The position numbers and the translations under genes are program-made. The notes beneath the pieces are model-generated. The model saw only the letters and a list, made by a program, of their open reading frames with translations. It was not told where the DNA came from and ran no database searches. This document shows positions 26,973-35,733 of a stretch of 64,000 nt of DNA, piece by piece. Source of the stretch: an uncultured Rhodospirillales bacterium (lineage in GTDB: Bacteria > Pseudomonadota > Alphaproteobacteria > Reyranellales > Reyranellaceae); assembly GCA_945957125.1 (NCBI GenBank), contig CAMFJT010000002.1, positions 1-64,000 of the forward strand, read 5' to 3'. Each line of letters starts with the position of its first letter. The stretch's first letter is position 1.

Positions 26973-29711
26973 TCAGATCTCGATGCTGCCGTAGAGGAAC
27001 TTCGGATGCAGGTAGGTGTAGGGCACGGCCAGCCCTTCATTGCGGGCATCGATCTCCCGGGCGATCGCCTGCAGCGACCGGACGAAGCGATCGACCATCG
27101 GCGCAATCTCGGGATTGCCGGCGAAGAAACGGGTGGGATAGCGCCCGAGCGGCTCCTCGGTCGGCTCGCTCAGCAGGTGGACCATGCCGATCTGCTGCAC
27201 CGCGACGGCCGGTCCCGGCAGCGCATCGAACAGGCTTTGCTCGGAGAGCGGCGCCTTGCTCGCGGGCGGCGGCGCGAACATCGTTCCCGGAACGTTGGGA
27301 ATGTAGCCGTACATGTCGAACTGGCCGTTGTTCGTGCTGGAATGCTCGGCCGTGGCGATGAAGATCATCGTGGTCGCGACCTGCACCAGCCGATCGACCG
27401 AGCCGAGCCCGCCATTGCGGTCGGCGAGGCCGCGGAAATCGCCGGCCTCCGGGTCGGCCAGCTCGTGCACCCACGCCTGCAGCTCGACGTCGGCGGCGAC
27501 GTCGGCGTCACTGCGATAGAAGCGCCGCAGCACCTCGCCGGCGAATCCGGCAATGGCGTCCCAGATCTTCAGGGCGTCGTCACGATAGTGATAGCCCGGC
27601 AGCTTCTCCGGATCGTCCACGCCGCGTTCGGCGAGATCGCCGCGCAGATCGTATTGCGCGAAAGACCATGTCTTCCAGGCTTTGGCGCACAGTGCGAGAG
27701 CGCCGTCGCGACCGACGCCGAGCGAATTGTCGATCGGGCCCCCCGGCGCCAGCATCCTGGTGCGCGCCGACCGGTTGATCGCCATCGTGAAGCGGCAATG
27801 CGGCACGAGAAGCTGGTGGAGCGGATGGGCCTGGCTGAGCTGGCGATGGGTCGCGACGGCGACCGTCTCGAGCACCATGTGCGTGCGCAGCAGGTGCGAG
27901 ACGCATTCCTGCACCTGCGCATCGGCACACTGGACATGGGTCTTCACGGTACGCCACAGCCAGGGATCGTCCGACGGCGTGAAGATCGGGCCGCTCGCCG
28001 GCGATTGCCCGAGCTGGATGGCGAGCGGCATCAGGCGGCCCTGCCCGTCGACATGGAACAGGCACATCGGTGCGCACAGGAAGCGACCCGGTGCCGCAGC
28101 GATACCGTCGAGAACGCCGAGATCGAGCAGGTAGAGACGGCCGGCGCCGCGCAGTGTCGCCAGGTCGGGCCCCTCCCCCAGCACCGGCGCCACGATCGCC
28201 TGATCGACCGGAAAATTGGCCGGTATGGCCTCGCATCGCCGCAGCAGGAAGGGATTGACGCCGTCGAGACGCTGGCGGGCGAACTCCTCGTCGCTGGCAT
28301 AACGCGCGCTGACCGACGGCAGATCGAGCAGCGAGTTGTCGTCGAAGAAATCGTCGAAGGCCCGCAGGGAGCGCGAAGGGTCGAACGTCTTCTCGATGGC
28401 ACCGAGCCCCAGGGCGACCACCGTGCCGGCGATGTCCCAGGCCAGGCGGCTGTCCTTCTCGAAGGAGAACGCCTCGTCCGCCGGAAGGTCGCGGACGTAG
28501 GACGGCAAGCCATCGTCGCGCGTGAACTGGTAGAGCCCGCGCGCCTGCTCGAGCAGCCTCGTTCGCGTGCGACGGCGCTGCCGGCTCTCGTCCTGGGGCA
28601 GCCGTGCGTCCATCCAGACGTCGTTCGTGGTGATGCGTGACGGCGCCTCGTCGGGGTAAGAGGCCGACGGGCGGACCTCGGGCACCGGCTTCGGCGCACC
28701 GAACAGGCGCATGCCGAGCAGCCGCGCGCGATGCGCCCAGGCGCCGCCGACGCGCAGATATTCGAGCGACGGCGGATCGTGGATCGACAGCGGCGCGATG
28801 AGGCGGATGCAATCGGGATGGTTGGTGATGGGGAACACGCAGCGATAGCCGTACGGATCGGCTTCATGGATCGCATCGATATGGACGGTGGCCAGCTTCA
28901 TCCAGGGATGGGTCGATTCCTCCCAAGCATACAGGCTGTTGATGACAATCTCGCGCCGGTCGCCGGCCTGCCATTCGTGGAGCTGGATTTCCAGATGATA
29001 GGTCGCGCCACGCCGGCCGACGCGCTCGCGATATTCGTCCTTGAGATAGTTTGGCGGGAGGGTCTCTCCCGGACGGGCCTCCTGAAACCACGGCGTGGCG
29101 AGATCCTCCTCGCGCGGCAGGCCGGTCTCCGGCCCCCGGTCTTCAGGCAGCAGGCGGAACTTGCAGTAGCGCAGCCGGCCGTCCCTGGCGCGGAACTCGA
29201 ACGGCGTCTGAGATTGGTAGTGGAGCTGGGTGAACGAGCTCGGGCGCAGCCGGAGCGCCACGTTGACGTTTTCGAAGCAACGCGGGTTCGCCTGGAAATA
29301 GGGGATCAGGTGAGCGCGCCCGCCACGCATCCGGCACCACATGAAATGGGCGAACGTGGCCATGTTCCAGAACGGCGAGGCCGTGCCGCCATTCATCAGC
29401 AGGTCGAGCGGGCTGTCGATATCGGCGTCCGCGAACTTCAGCGACGCGCCGCGCACGAACAGCCCGGCATCGTCCATCAGGCTGACGGATGCATGCCGCA
29501 GGCGGCAGGCGAACACGCGGCCCGGCCGGAAGAAGTCGGTGTCGGGGATGGCGAGATCGTCGACGATGCGGACGCTCCCGCGCGCGACGATGCCGTTCTG
29601 ATGCGACATGCGCGTCCGCGTCACGAGACTGTTCAATGCAATCGCCGTCACGCAAGCCGTACGAAGACCCGCGAGTTGCAGCCTTGCCCACCAGGTCGGC
29701 TTAGTCGCCAC
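26973..29711 (-). CDS. Lipoxygenase with catalase-related (allene-oxide-synthase-like) N-terminal domain
   Basis: A 912-residue protein; GTG 29711 has GAGG five bases upstream. The C-terminal half is a lipoxygenase with all iron ligands: His606 and His611 in 'SHLLRTHMVLE', His790 and Asn794 in 'EHSSTNNGQ', and C-terminal Ile912 in 'GSIEI'. It should dioxygenate polyunsaturated fatty acids. Residues ~35-340 resemble the catalase-related domain of coral allene oxide synthase-lipoxygenase ('FACRLRHASVSLMDDAG', 'SPLDLLMNGG', 'IQLHEWQAGD', 'ESTHPWMKLATVHI'), with a candidate distal His37. In the matching C-terminal helix, 'LRVGGAWAHRARLLG' lacks the expected R-x3-Y heme-ligand Tyr. No PLAT domain is seen between the parts. 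It is first in an operon with the kinase-cyclase sensor. Confidence 0.88.
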   Translation of the reverse strand: MATKPTWWARLQLAGLRTACVTAIALNSLVTRTRMSHQNGIVARGSVRIVDDLAIPDTDFFRPGRVFACRLRHASVSLMDDAGLFVRGASLKFADADIDSPLDLLMNGGTASPFWNMATFAHFMWCRMRGGRAHLIPYFQANPRCFENVNVALRLRPSSFTQLHYQSQTPFEFRARDGRLRYCKFRLLPEDRGPETGLPREEDLATPWFQEARPGETLPPNYLKDEYRERVGRRGATYHLEIQLHEWQAGDRREIVINSLYAWEESTHPWMKLATVHIDAIHEADPYGYRCVFPITNHPDCIRLIAPLSIHDPPSLEYLRVGGAWAHRARLLGMRLFGAPKPVPEVRPSASYPDEAPSRITTNDVWMDARLPQDESRQRRRTRTRLLEQARGLYQFTRDDGLPSYVRDLPADEAFSFEKDSRLAWDIAGTVVALGLGAIEKTFDPSRSLRAFDDFFDDNSLLDLPSVSARYASDEEFARQRLDGVNPFLLRRCEAIPANFPVDQAIVAPVLGEGPDLATLRGAGRLYLLDLGVLDGIAAAPGRFLCAPMCLFHVDGQGRLMPLAIQLGQSPASGPIFTPSDDPWLWRTVKTHVQCADAQVQECVSHLLRTHMVLETVAVATHRQLSQAHPLHQLLVPHCRFTMAINRSARTRMLAPGGPIDNSLGVGRDGALALCAKAWKTWSFAQYDLRGDLAERGVDDPEKLPGYHYRDDALKIWDAIAGFAGEVLRRFYRSDADVAADVELQAWVHELADPEAGDFRGLADRNGGLGSVDRLVQVATTMIFIATAEHSSTNNGQFDMYGYIPNVPGTMFAPPPASKAPLSEQSLFDALPGPAVAVQQIGMVHLLSEPTEEPLGRYPTRFFAGNPEIAPMVDRFVRSLQAIAREIDARNEGLAVPYTYLHPKFLYGSIEI

Positions 29712-30153
29712 GGCAGCCTCGTAAGCTCGCGGTCCCTACGCGGGCCGGCCTTGAGGCCTACGCCCGGCCGTTGCCCACTCCCCGGAGGGAGCACCAAGCC
29801 TTTGATCCATACCTGCCCCCTCAGCCCCGATAGCGCCGCCCGGCTTTCCTGCCGGGTCTTGCCCGAGAGGATACGCCCGCTTCGCCCGGATCAGAAAGAC
29901 TTCCATCGAATGCGGAACGCTTTTCGAGTGGTGTTCGCTTCAGCAGGAGTGCAGAGCGGCGCGCTCCATCGGCGCGCACGTCGGCGTCGCTCGTTTGGAT
30001 CACAGGCGGCGGATTGTCTGATCGGCTCACGCCGCGATTCATCGCCACTGTCGATCAAGACGCCCGCGAATGTCCCCGCCGATCTCGCGCCACCGCCCGA
30101 TCGCACACGTCCCCGGCATGCGCCGCAGAGGCTACGAGAGCGATCGCGCGACG
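29712..30153. other. Intergenic stretch upstream of the lipoxygenase operon
   Basis: About 440 bases with no supported gene. It must hold the promoter of the lipoxygenase-sensor operon (minus strand). Small GC-rich hairpins are visible, e.g. CTCCC-CGGA-GGGAG and CCCGGC-TTTCCT-GCCGGG around 29780-29860, without U-runs. Frames in the ORF track here show no domain or ribosome site. Confidence 0.5.
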
Positions 30154-31095
30154 CTAGCTGCGCGGATTGCTGAGCACGATGCAGGCGCCGCCGGCGACGC
30201 GCAGGCGAGCACACAGGGCATCGGCGGCGGCGCGACTCGGTGCCGAGATACGCACGACCCATGTCGAAGCGTCGGTCAGACGGCCCGGCACGACCAGCGG
30301 CAGGGCGTCGCCCAGTACCGCTTCGTGGCGACGGCGCACCCTTTCGAAGCGCGCGAGCACGTCGCCTTCGGAAAAGCTGCCGGCGAGCTGCACGCCCCAC
30401 GGTCCCCAAGCCGGGTCGGCGGTATAGTCGCGGCGCTGCACGGCATGATCGACCACACCGTTGGCCAGCTCCGCGCAGCGCGCCCCGATCAGCGTATCGG
30501 CCAGCGGCGACGGCGACGCCATCTGCGGAATCTGGCGCGCCGTCCAGGCCTCCGCAGTGTATCCGGTGACGAGCCTCACATAGGCTTGCGTCTCGAACGG
30601 CAGGGTGCCTCTTCCCGCACGCCAGGCCGTCACAGCGGCCGGCCCGGCATTGTAGGCGGCCGCGGTTAGACCGAGATTGCCGCCGAAAGTGATGCGCAGC
30701 TCGCGCAGGTAGGCGGCCGACTCGCGCAGCGCTTGCAAGGGCTCGAAGGCGTTCGCCAGGCCGCGCATCGCCGCGGTCGCCGGCATGAACTGCGCAATGC
30801 CTCGCGCACCGGCCGGACTGACCGCCATCGGATTGAAGCGGCTCTCCTGCCAGATCAGACGGACGAAGAACTCCTGCGGCAGGTCGTTGGCCGCCGCGGC
30901 CTGGGCCAGCGTGCTGCAGATCGCATCGACCGACGGACGGGCTGCCGCCGCGGGAGCAGCCGGCAACTGGGCGAACGCCGGCCCTGCGGTGCACGAAAGC
31001 GCGAAGGCCGTCGCGATGGCCGCGCGGCATCGACGCGCCGTCGCGGCGGCAGCTCTCCACTCGCAGGATCGACGGCCAACCATTACGTCCAGCAT
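30154..31095 (-). CDS. Exported lytic transglycosylase (SLT domain) with SPOR-like C-terminus
   Basis: A 313-residue protein from ATG 31095 (ATG 31083 is also possible; neither has a strong ribosome site). A basic stretch and 'AAIATAFALSCTAGPAFAQ' form a signal peptide. The SLT domain lies at ~55-175: 'RLIWQESRFNPMAVSPAGARGIAQFMP' holds the catalytic Glu and the G-(L/I)-x-Q-(F/L)-M-P loop, and 'YNAGPAAVTAWRAG' closes the fold. The last ~60 residues ('TWVVRISAPSRAAADALCARL', 'GACIVL') resemble a SPOR peptidoglycan-binding domain. It cleaves glycan strands to anhydromuropeptides in the periplasm. It is a single gene with no secretion genes beside it, so general wall turnover is most likely. Confidence 0.85.
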   Translation of the reverse strand: MLDVMVGRRSCEWRAAAATARRCRAAIATAFALSCTAGPAFAQLPAAPAAAARPSVDAICSTLAQAAAANDLPQEFFVRLIWQESRFNPMAVSPAGARGIAQFMPATAAMRGLANAFEPLQALRESAAYLRELRITFGGNLGLTAAAYNAGPAAVTAWRAGRGTLPFETQAYVRLVTGYTAEAWTARQIPQMASPSPLADTLIGARCAELANGVVDHAVQRRDYTADPAWGPWGVQLAGSFSEGDVLARFERVRRRHEAVLGDALPLVVPGRLTDASTWVVRISAPSRAAADALCARLRVAGGACIVLSNPRS

Positions 31096-31358
31096 ATCAT
31101 GCCCGCCGCCGTCACCGGCAGCGGCGGGAAGCCCTGCGCGCCGCAGCCCCCCGATCCAGACTTCCGCAGATCGGACCCCCGAATCGTCGGGAGACGGAAC
31201 CGTTTCCCCATAGCCGAGCGGCTATAACGCATTGCCCACTCGACTGGACCGGGCCTACATTCACGGCCGTAGGCAGAAGCCCGTTCAGCCGCTAGAACCC
31301 TGGGGTCCAAGGCCGGTCTGCTGCCGCCTGTTACGGCTCCGGGATCTCAAGGAGGAGA

Positions 31359-32786
31359 ATGAAGATGACCAATCGCATGAAATTCTACATCGACGGCGCC
31401 TGGGTCGACCCGGCCGTCATGAAGACGGTCCCCGTGGTCAATCCGGCCACCGAGGAGAAGATGTACGAGGTGGCCGTCGGCTCGAAGGCAGACGTGGACA
31501 AGGCGGTCGCCGCGGCGCGCAAGGCGTTCGAGACCTTCTCGACCACCACCCGCGAGGAGCGCATCGCGCTGCTCGAGAAGATCATCGAGGCCTACAAGGC
31601 CCGCTCCAAGGAGATCGCGACCGCCATCTCCGACGAGATGGGCGCACCGCAGCCGATGGCCGAGCGCGCGCAGGCCGGCGCCGGCCTCGGCCACCTGATG
31701 TCGACCCTGCAGGTCCTGAAGGACTATCACTTCGAGGAGAAGGTCGGCTCGGCCACCGTCGTGCGCGAGCCGATCGGCGTGGTCGGCATGATCACCCCGT
31801 GGAACTGGCCGCTCAACCAGATCGCCTGCAAGGTCGCGCCCGCGATCGCCGCCGGCTGCACCATGGTCCTCAAGCCGTCCGAGTTCACGCCGACCTCGGC
31901 GCTGATCTTCGCCGAGGTCATGCATGCCGCCGGCGTGCCGAAGGGCGTGTTCAACCTCGTCAACGGCCTCGGCCCCGAGGTCGGCGTCGCGATGAGCGAG
32001 CACGAGGGCATCGACATGATCTCGTTCACGGGCTCGACCCGCGCCGGCATCGACGTCGCCAAGCGCGCCGCCAACACGGTGAAGAGGGTCAGCCAGGAGC
32101 TCGGCGGCAAGTCGCCGAACGTCATCCTGGAGGACGCCGACTTCACCAAGGCGGTCACCGGCGGCGTGGCCCACGTCTTCAACAACTCGGGCCAGTCGTG
32201 CAACGCGCCGACGCGCATGATCGTGCCGACGGCGAAGATGGCGGAGGTCAAGGCGATCGCCAAGGCCGTTGCCGACAAGACCAAGGCGGGCGATCCCAAG
32301 GCCGAGGGCACCACCATCGGTCCCGTGGTCAACCGTACGCAATGGGACAAGATCCAGGCGCTGATCAAGAAGGGCGTGGACGAGGGCGCCACCCTGGTCG
32401 CCGGCGGCCCGGGCCTCCCCGAGGGCGTCAACAAGGGCTTCTATGTCCGCCCGACCGTGTTCGCCGACGTGACCAACGACATGACGATCGCCCGCGAGGA
32501 GATCTTCGGACCGGTCATCACGATCCTGGGTGCGAAGGACGAAGCCGAGGCGGTCCAGATCGCCAACGACACGCCGTATGGCCTCGCCGGCTACGTCTCG
32601 GCCGGCTCGGTCGAGAGCGCCACGCGGGTCGGCAAGAAGATCCGCGCGGGCAACGTCAACCTCAACGGCGTGCCGAACGAGCGCACCGCTCCGTTCGGCG
32701 GCTACAAGCAGTCGGGCAACGGCCGCGAGTGGGGCAAGTACGGCATGGAGGACTTCCTCGAGGTCAAGGCCATCGCCGGCGCCTGA
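31359..32786 (+). CDS. NAD(P)-dependent aldehyde dehydrogenase
   Basis: A 475-residue ALDH-superfamily enzyme. Visible motifs: 'TPWNWPLNQ' with catalytic Asn, 'KPSEFTPTSA', 'FTGSTRAG', 'QELGGKSPNVI' with general-base Glu, 'NNSGQSCNAPTRM' with nucleophilic Cys, and 'EIFGPVI'. The start is ATG 31359 or, with better spacing from GGAGG at 31351, ATG 31365. It oxidises an aldehyde to its carboxylate; the substrate cannot be read from the sequence. The codon choice is extremely GC-biased and the gene has a strong ribosome site and a strong terminator, all pointing to high expression. It is a single-gene unit. Confidence 0.93.
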   Translation: MKMTNRMKFYIDGAWVDPAVMKTVPVVNPATEEKMYEVAVGSKADVDKAVAAARKAFETFSTTTREERIALLEKIIEAYKARSKEIATAISDEMGAPQPMAERAQAGAGLGHLMSTLQVLKDYHFEEKVGSATVVREPIGVVGMITPWNWPLNQIACKVAPAIAAGCTMVLKPSEFTPTSALIFAEVMHAAGVPKGVFNLVNGLGPEVGVAMSEHEGIDMISFTGSTRAGIDVAKRAANTVKRVSQELGGKSPNVILEDADFTKAVTGGVAHVFNNSGQSCNAPTRMIVPTAKMAEVKAIAKAVADKTKAGDPKAEGTTIGPVVNRTQWDKIQALIKKGVDEGATLVAGGPGLPEGVNKGFYVRPTVFADVTNDMTIAREEIFGPVITILGAKDEAEAVQIANDTPYGLAGYVSAGSVESATRVGKKIRAGNVNLNGVPNERTAPFGGYKQSGNGREWGKYGMEDFLEVKAIAGA

Positions 32787-32813
32787 GGCTCAGGCACATT
32801 CACATGCTTGCAG

Positions 32814-32845
32814 GGGAAGGGCACCTCGTGCCCTTCCCTTTTTTT
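32814..32845 (+). terminator. Strong rho-independent terminator of the aldehyde dehydrogenase gene
   Basis: GGGAAGGGCAC-CTC-GTGCCCTTCCC is a perfect 11-bp stem with a 3-base loop, followed directly by seven T. It lies 27 bases after the stop codon. Confidence 0.93.
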
Positions 32846-32861
32846 GTCGTGGGCGCGGAAG

Positions 32862-33458
32862 CTACAGCCCCACCGGCTTCCGCGGCGGCCACATCCGGGC
32901 GAGATCGCCGGTCGGGTTGGAGTAGGTCGCGAAATCCGTCTTGCCGCGCGACTCGTGGAAGTGGGCGAACGCCCAGACGACCGTCGGGAAGGCGAGCTGC
33001 TCCCACGGGATATCGGCGAAATCCACCAGCGCCACTTCTTCGCTCTCGGGCCCGGCGGCGACGTCGGGGCTGACCAGCCGCGCGCGATACATGATCTGCA
33101 CCTGGCCGATGCGCGCCACGCTGTACATCGCCAGCAGCCGGTCGATCTCGATCGTGGCGCAGGCTTCCTCGCGAGCCTCGCGCTGGGCGGCCTGCTCGGT
33201 CGTCTCGCCCAGCTCCATGTAGCCGGCGGGCAGGGTCCAGAATCCCTTGCGCGGCTCGATCGCGCGCTTGGCGATCAGGATCTTGTCCTTCCAGGTGCAG
33301 ACCGCTCCGGCGACGATCTTCGGGTTCTGGTAGTGGATGAACTCGCAGCGCCCGCAAACCAGACGCTCGCGGTTGTCGCCTTCCGGGATGCGCTTCTCGA
33401 AATGCTCGGGCGGATCCCACGGAAGGCGTGGACGTTCAGGCGGGGTGGGGGCACTCAT
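32862..33458 (-). CDS. NUDIX hydrolase with half zinc ribbon
   Basis: A 198-residue protein. 'CGRCEFIHYQNPKIVAG' near residue 35 is the first knuckle of the zinc ribbon found before NudC-like and zf-NADH-PPase NUDIX domains; the second Cys pair is missing. The Nudix box follows: 'GYMELGETTEQAA' then 'REAREEA', with all acidic metal ligands. 'GFWTLPAGYMELGE' and 'YRARLVSPDVAAGPESEEV' are typical of the ADP-ribose/NADH-pyrophosphatase-like group. It hydrolyses a nucleoside diphosphate linked to another moiety; the exact substrate is unknown. It precedes pgk on the same strand direction but lies past its stop (10-base gap), so it may be the last gene of the M48-tusA-pgk operon. Confidence 0.88.
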   Translation of the reverse strand: MSAPTPPERPRLPWDPPEHFEKRIPEGDNRERLVCGRCEFIHYQNPKIVAGAVCTWKDKILIAKRAIEPRKGFWTLPAGYMELGETTEQAAQREAREEACATIEIDRLLAMYSVARIGQVQIMYRARLVSPDVAAGPESEEVALVDFADIPWEQLAFPTVVWAFAHFHESRGKTDFATYSNPTGDLARMWPPRKPVGL

Positions 33459-33468
33459 GCCCCCGAAG

Positions 33469-34668
33469 CTAGGCTGCCCGGATCAGCGCTGCAACGCCGG
33501 GCAACGCCTTGCCTTCCATCCATTCGAGGAACGCGCCACCCGCGGTCGAGACGTACGAGAACTTGTCCTCGACCCCCGCCGCCGCCAGCGCCGCGACCGT
33601 ATCGCCCCCGCCTGCGACGGAGAGCAGCTTCCCCGCAGCGGTGAGGTCGGCCACCGTCCGCGCGAGCGCGAGGGTGCCGGCATCGAACGGCTTCAGCTCG
33701 AAGGCGCCGAGCGGACCGTTCCACACCAGCGTCGCGCACTCGGCGACTTCCTTCTGGTAGAGCGCGACCGACTTCGGCCCGACATCGAGGATCATCTGGT
33801 CGTCGGGGCAGGCCTTGGCATCGACGACCTTGCTCGCCGCGCCGGCCTTGAACTCGCCCGCGACCACGACGTCGACCGGCAGCAGCACCTGGCACTTCGC
33901 CGCCTTCGCCTTGTCGAGAATCTCGAGCGCGGTCTTGCCGAGGTCCTTCTCCGACAGCGACTTTCCGACGGCGATGCCCTGCGCCTGAAGGAAGGTGTTG
34001 GCCATGCCGCCGCCGATGATCAGCTTGTCGACCTTGCCGACCAGGTTGCCCAGCAGGTCGAGCTTGGTCGACACCTTTGCGCCGCCGACCACGGCACAGA
34101 CCGGCCGCTTCGGGTTGCCCAGCGCCTTGTGGAGCGCCTCGAGCTCGCCCTGCATCAGCCGCCCGGCCAGCGCCGGCAGCCGGTGCGCCACGCCCTCGGT
34201 CGAGGCATGCGCGCGGTGCGCCGCGGAGAAGGCGTCGTTGACGTAGATGTCGCCCAGGGTCGAGAGCTGGTCGACGAAACCCTTGTCGTTCTTCTCCTCT
34301 TCCTTGTGGAAGCGCAGATTCTCCAGCAGGAGCACCTCGCCCGGCTTGAGAGCCTTGACCGCCGCCTCGGCCTGCGGGCCGATGCAGTCGTCGGCGAAGG
34401 CGACCGGCTTGCCGAGCGCCTTGGACAGCGGTTCGAGCAGCGGCTTCAGCGACATCTCGGGCACGCGCTTGCCGTCGGGCCGGCCGAAATGGCTGAGCAC
34501 GATCACCCGGGCCCCCTTGTCGGCCAGCTCCTTGAGCGTCGGGGCGGCACGCTCGATGCGCGTGGCGTCGGTCACCTTGCCGTTCTTCATCGGCACGTTG
34601 AGGTCGACGCGGACCAGCACCCGCTTGCCCGACACCCGCTCCGAATCGATCGTCTTGAACTCGCTCAT
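33469..34668 (-). CDS. pgk: Phosphoglycerate kinase
   Basis: A 399-residue enzyme of glycolysis/gluconeogenesis: 1,3-bisphosphoglycerate + ADP to 3-phosphoglycerate + ATP. The family signature '[13 protein letters not shown]' is at residue ~16. '[11 protein letters not shown]', '[15 protein letters not shown]' and '[13 protein letters not shown]' bind the substrate; '[14 protein letters not shown]', 'GGGMANTFL' and 'GGGDTVAAL' bind the nucleotide. It is full length, with no missing key residues. The ATG overlaps the stop of the upstream tusA gene by four bases (ATGA). It does not sit beside gap or fba, the common neighbours in many bacteria. Confidence 0.98.
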   Translation of the reverse strand: MSEFKTIDSERVSGKRVLVRVDLNVPMKNGKVTDATRIERAAPTLKELADKGARVIVLSHFGRPDGKRVPEMSLKPLLEPLSKALGKPVAFADDCIGPQAEAAVKALKPGEVLLLENLRFHKEEEKNDKGFVDQLSTLGDIYVNDAFSAAHRAHASTEGVAHRLPALAGRLMQGELEALHKALGNPKRPVCAVVGGAKVSTKLDLLGNLVGKVDKLIIGGGMANTFLQAQGIAVGKSLSEKDLGKTALEILDKAKAAKCQVLLPVDVVVAGEFKAGAASKVVDAKACPDDQMILDVGPKSVALYQKEVAECATLVWNGPLGAFELKPFDAGTLALARTVADLTAAGKLLSVAGGGDTVAALAAAGVEDKFSYVSTAGGAFLEWMEGKALPGVAALIRAA

Positions 34669-34895
34669 GCTCTCTTCCTGATCACGAAAACCAACACATT
34701 GCCCTCATGAGTCGCCGAAACCAGCTCGTGGCCGGTCTGCCGGCAATAGGCCGGGAAATCCTGCTCCGCCGCCGGATCGCTGGCGCGCACCGTCAGCAGC
34801 CCGCCGGCGTCGAGCTCGCGCATCTTGCGATTGGCGCGCAGCACCGGCAGCGGGCACAGCAGCCCCGTCGCGTCGTACTCCAGCCGGTCAGTCAC
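34665..34895 (-). CDS. tusA: TusA-family sulfur carrier protein
   Basis: A 76-residue protein of the TusA/SirA/YedF family. '[18 protein letters not shown]' contains the C-P-x-P motif, whose Cys carries persulfide sulfur; '[28 protein letters not shown]' completes the two-layer alpha/beta fold. In characterised systems TusA passes sulfur from a cysteine desulfurase to tRNA thiolation or molybdenum cofactor maturation. Start and stop both overlap neighbours: the M48 peptidase gene upstream by eight bases and pgk downstream by four. The three genes form one operon with translational coupling. Whether it is TusA proper or another family member cannot be settled. Confidence 0.9.
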   Translation of the reverse strand: MTDRLEYDATGLLCPLPVLRANRKMRELDAGGLLTVRASDPAAEQDFPAYCRQTGHELVSATHEGNVLVFVIRKRA

Positions 34896-35688
34896 GGCGA
34901 CGATAATATTTCATGGCCTCGGGCACCCAACGGCGGATGTCGGCGAGGCGGGTGTCGTCGGTCGGATGGGTACTGAGCCATTCGGGCTGCTTCTTCTGGC
35001 CGCGCCCTGCCGCGCGCATGCGTTCCCACAGGCCGATCGCTTCGTGCGGGTCGTAGCCGGCCAGCGCCATCAGCACCAGGCCGATACGATCGGCCTCCGA
35101 CTCCTGGGTGCGCGACATCGGCAGCAGGATGCCGACCGACGCGCCGGCGCCCATCGCCGCCATGGCGGTCGGCGCGTAGGCGGCGCCCGTACGACCGCCG
35201 GCGACGGCGAGACCGACGCCGGCCAGCAGCGTGGCGCCGCTCACCATCTTCTGGTCGCTCAGCCGCTCGGCGCTGTGGCGGGCGAGCGCGTGCGCCACCT
35301 CGTGGCCGATCACCGTGGCGAGGCCCGCTTCTGTACGCGTGATCGGCAGCAGCCCCGAATAGACCGCGACCTTGCCGCCGGGCAGGCAGAAGGCGTTGGG
35401 CACGTTCTTGTCGATGGTGCGAAATTCCCAGCTGTAGTGCGGCGCCTTCCACATGTGGGCAGGCGGCCGTTCGGCCGCCTGCGCGATTCGCCGACCGACC
35501 CTGTCGACCAGGGCGTTGAACTCGGCATCGTGCGAAGCATGCTCGCCCGCCAGCACCTGGCGATAGGCCTGCGCGCCGAGCTGCCGCTCCTCGCCCTCGC
35601 TCACCAGCATCATCTGCGACCGCCCGGTGACCGGCGCCGAATCGCAGGCTGCGAGCAGGCACAGCACGGGCAGGACGAGGAGCCGCAT
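34888..35688 (-). CDS. M48-family zinc metallopeptidase, lipoprotein
   Basis: A 266-residue protein with lipoprotein signal MRLLVLPVLCLLAAC (lipobox LAAC). The M48 peptidase core has 'VIGHEVAHALARHSAERLS' with zinc-binding H-E-x-x-H, and a downstream Glu in 'SRTQESEADRIGLVLMALAGYDP' as the third zinc ligand. 'EFRTIDKNVPNAFCLPGGKVAVYSGLL' and 'LSTHPTDDTRLADI' match the LoiP/YcaL/BepA-like periplasmic group, which degrades misfolded envelope proteins. No TPR domain follows, so it is closer to LoiP than BepA. First gene of the M48-tusA-pgk run. Confidence 0.92.
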   Translation of the reverse strand: MRLLVLPVLCLLAACDSAPVTGRSQMMLVSEGEERQLGAQAYRQVLAGEHASHDAEFNALVDRVGRRIAQAAERPPAHMWKAPHYSWEFRTIDKNVPNAFCLPGGKVAVYSGLLPITRTEAGLATVIGHEVAHALARHSAERLSDQKMVSGATLLAGVGLAVAGGRTGAAYAPTAMAAMGAGASVGILLPMSRTQESEADRIGLVLMALAGYDPHEAIGLWERMRAAGRGQKKQPEWLSTHPTDDTRLADIRRWVPEAMKYYRRRD

Positions 35689-35733
35689 GCGGCGACTCTA
35701 GTAAAGCGGCAGGATCGGGTCGAGCCCCTCGCC

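Noticed and set aside
23510-27361. 1283-codon plus-strand ORF
   Set aside because: Antisense to the kinase-cyclase and lipoxygenase genes, which have clear motifs; composition is of a shadow frame.
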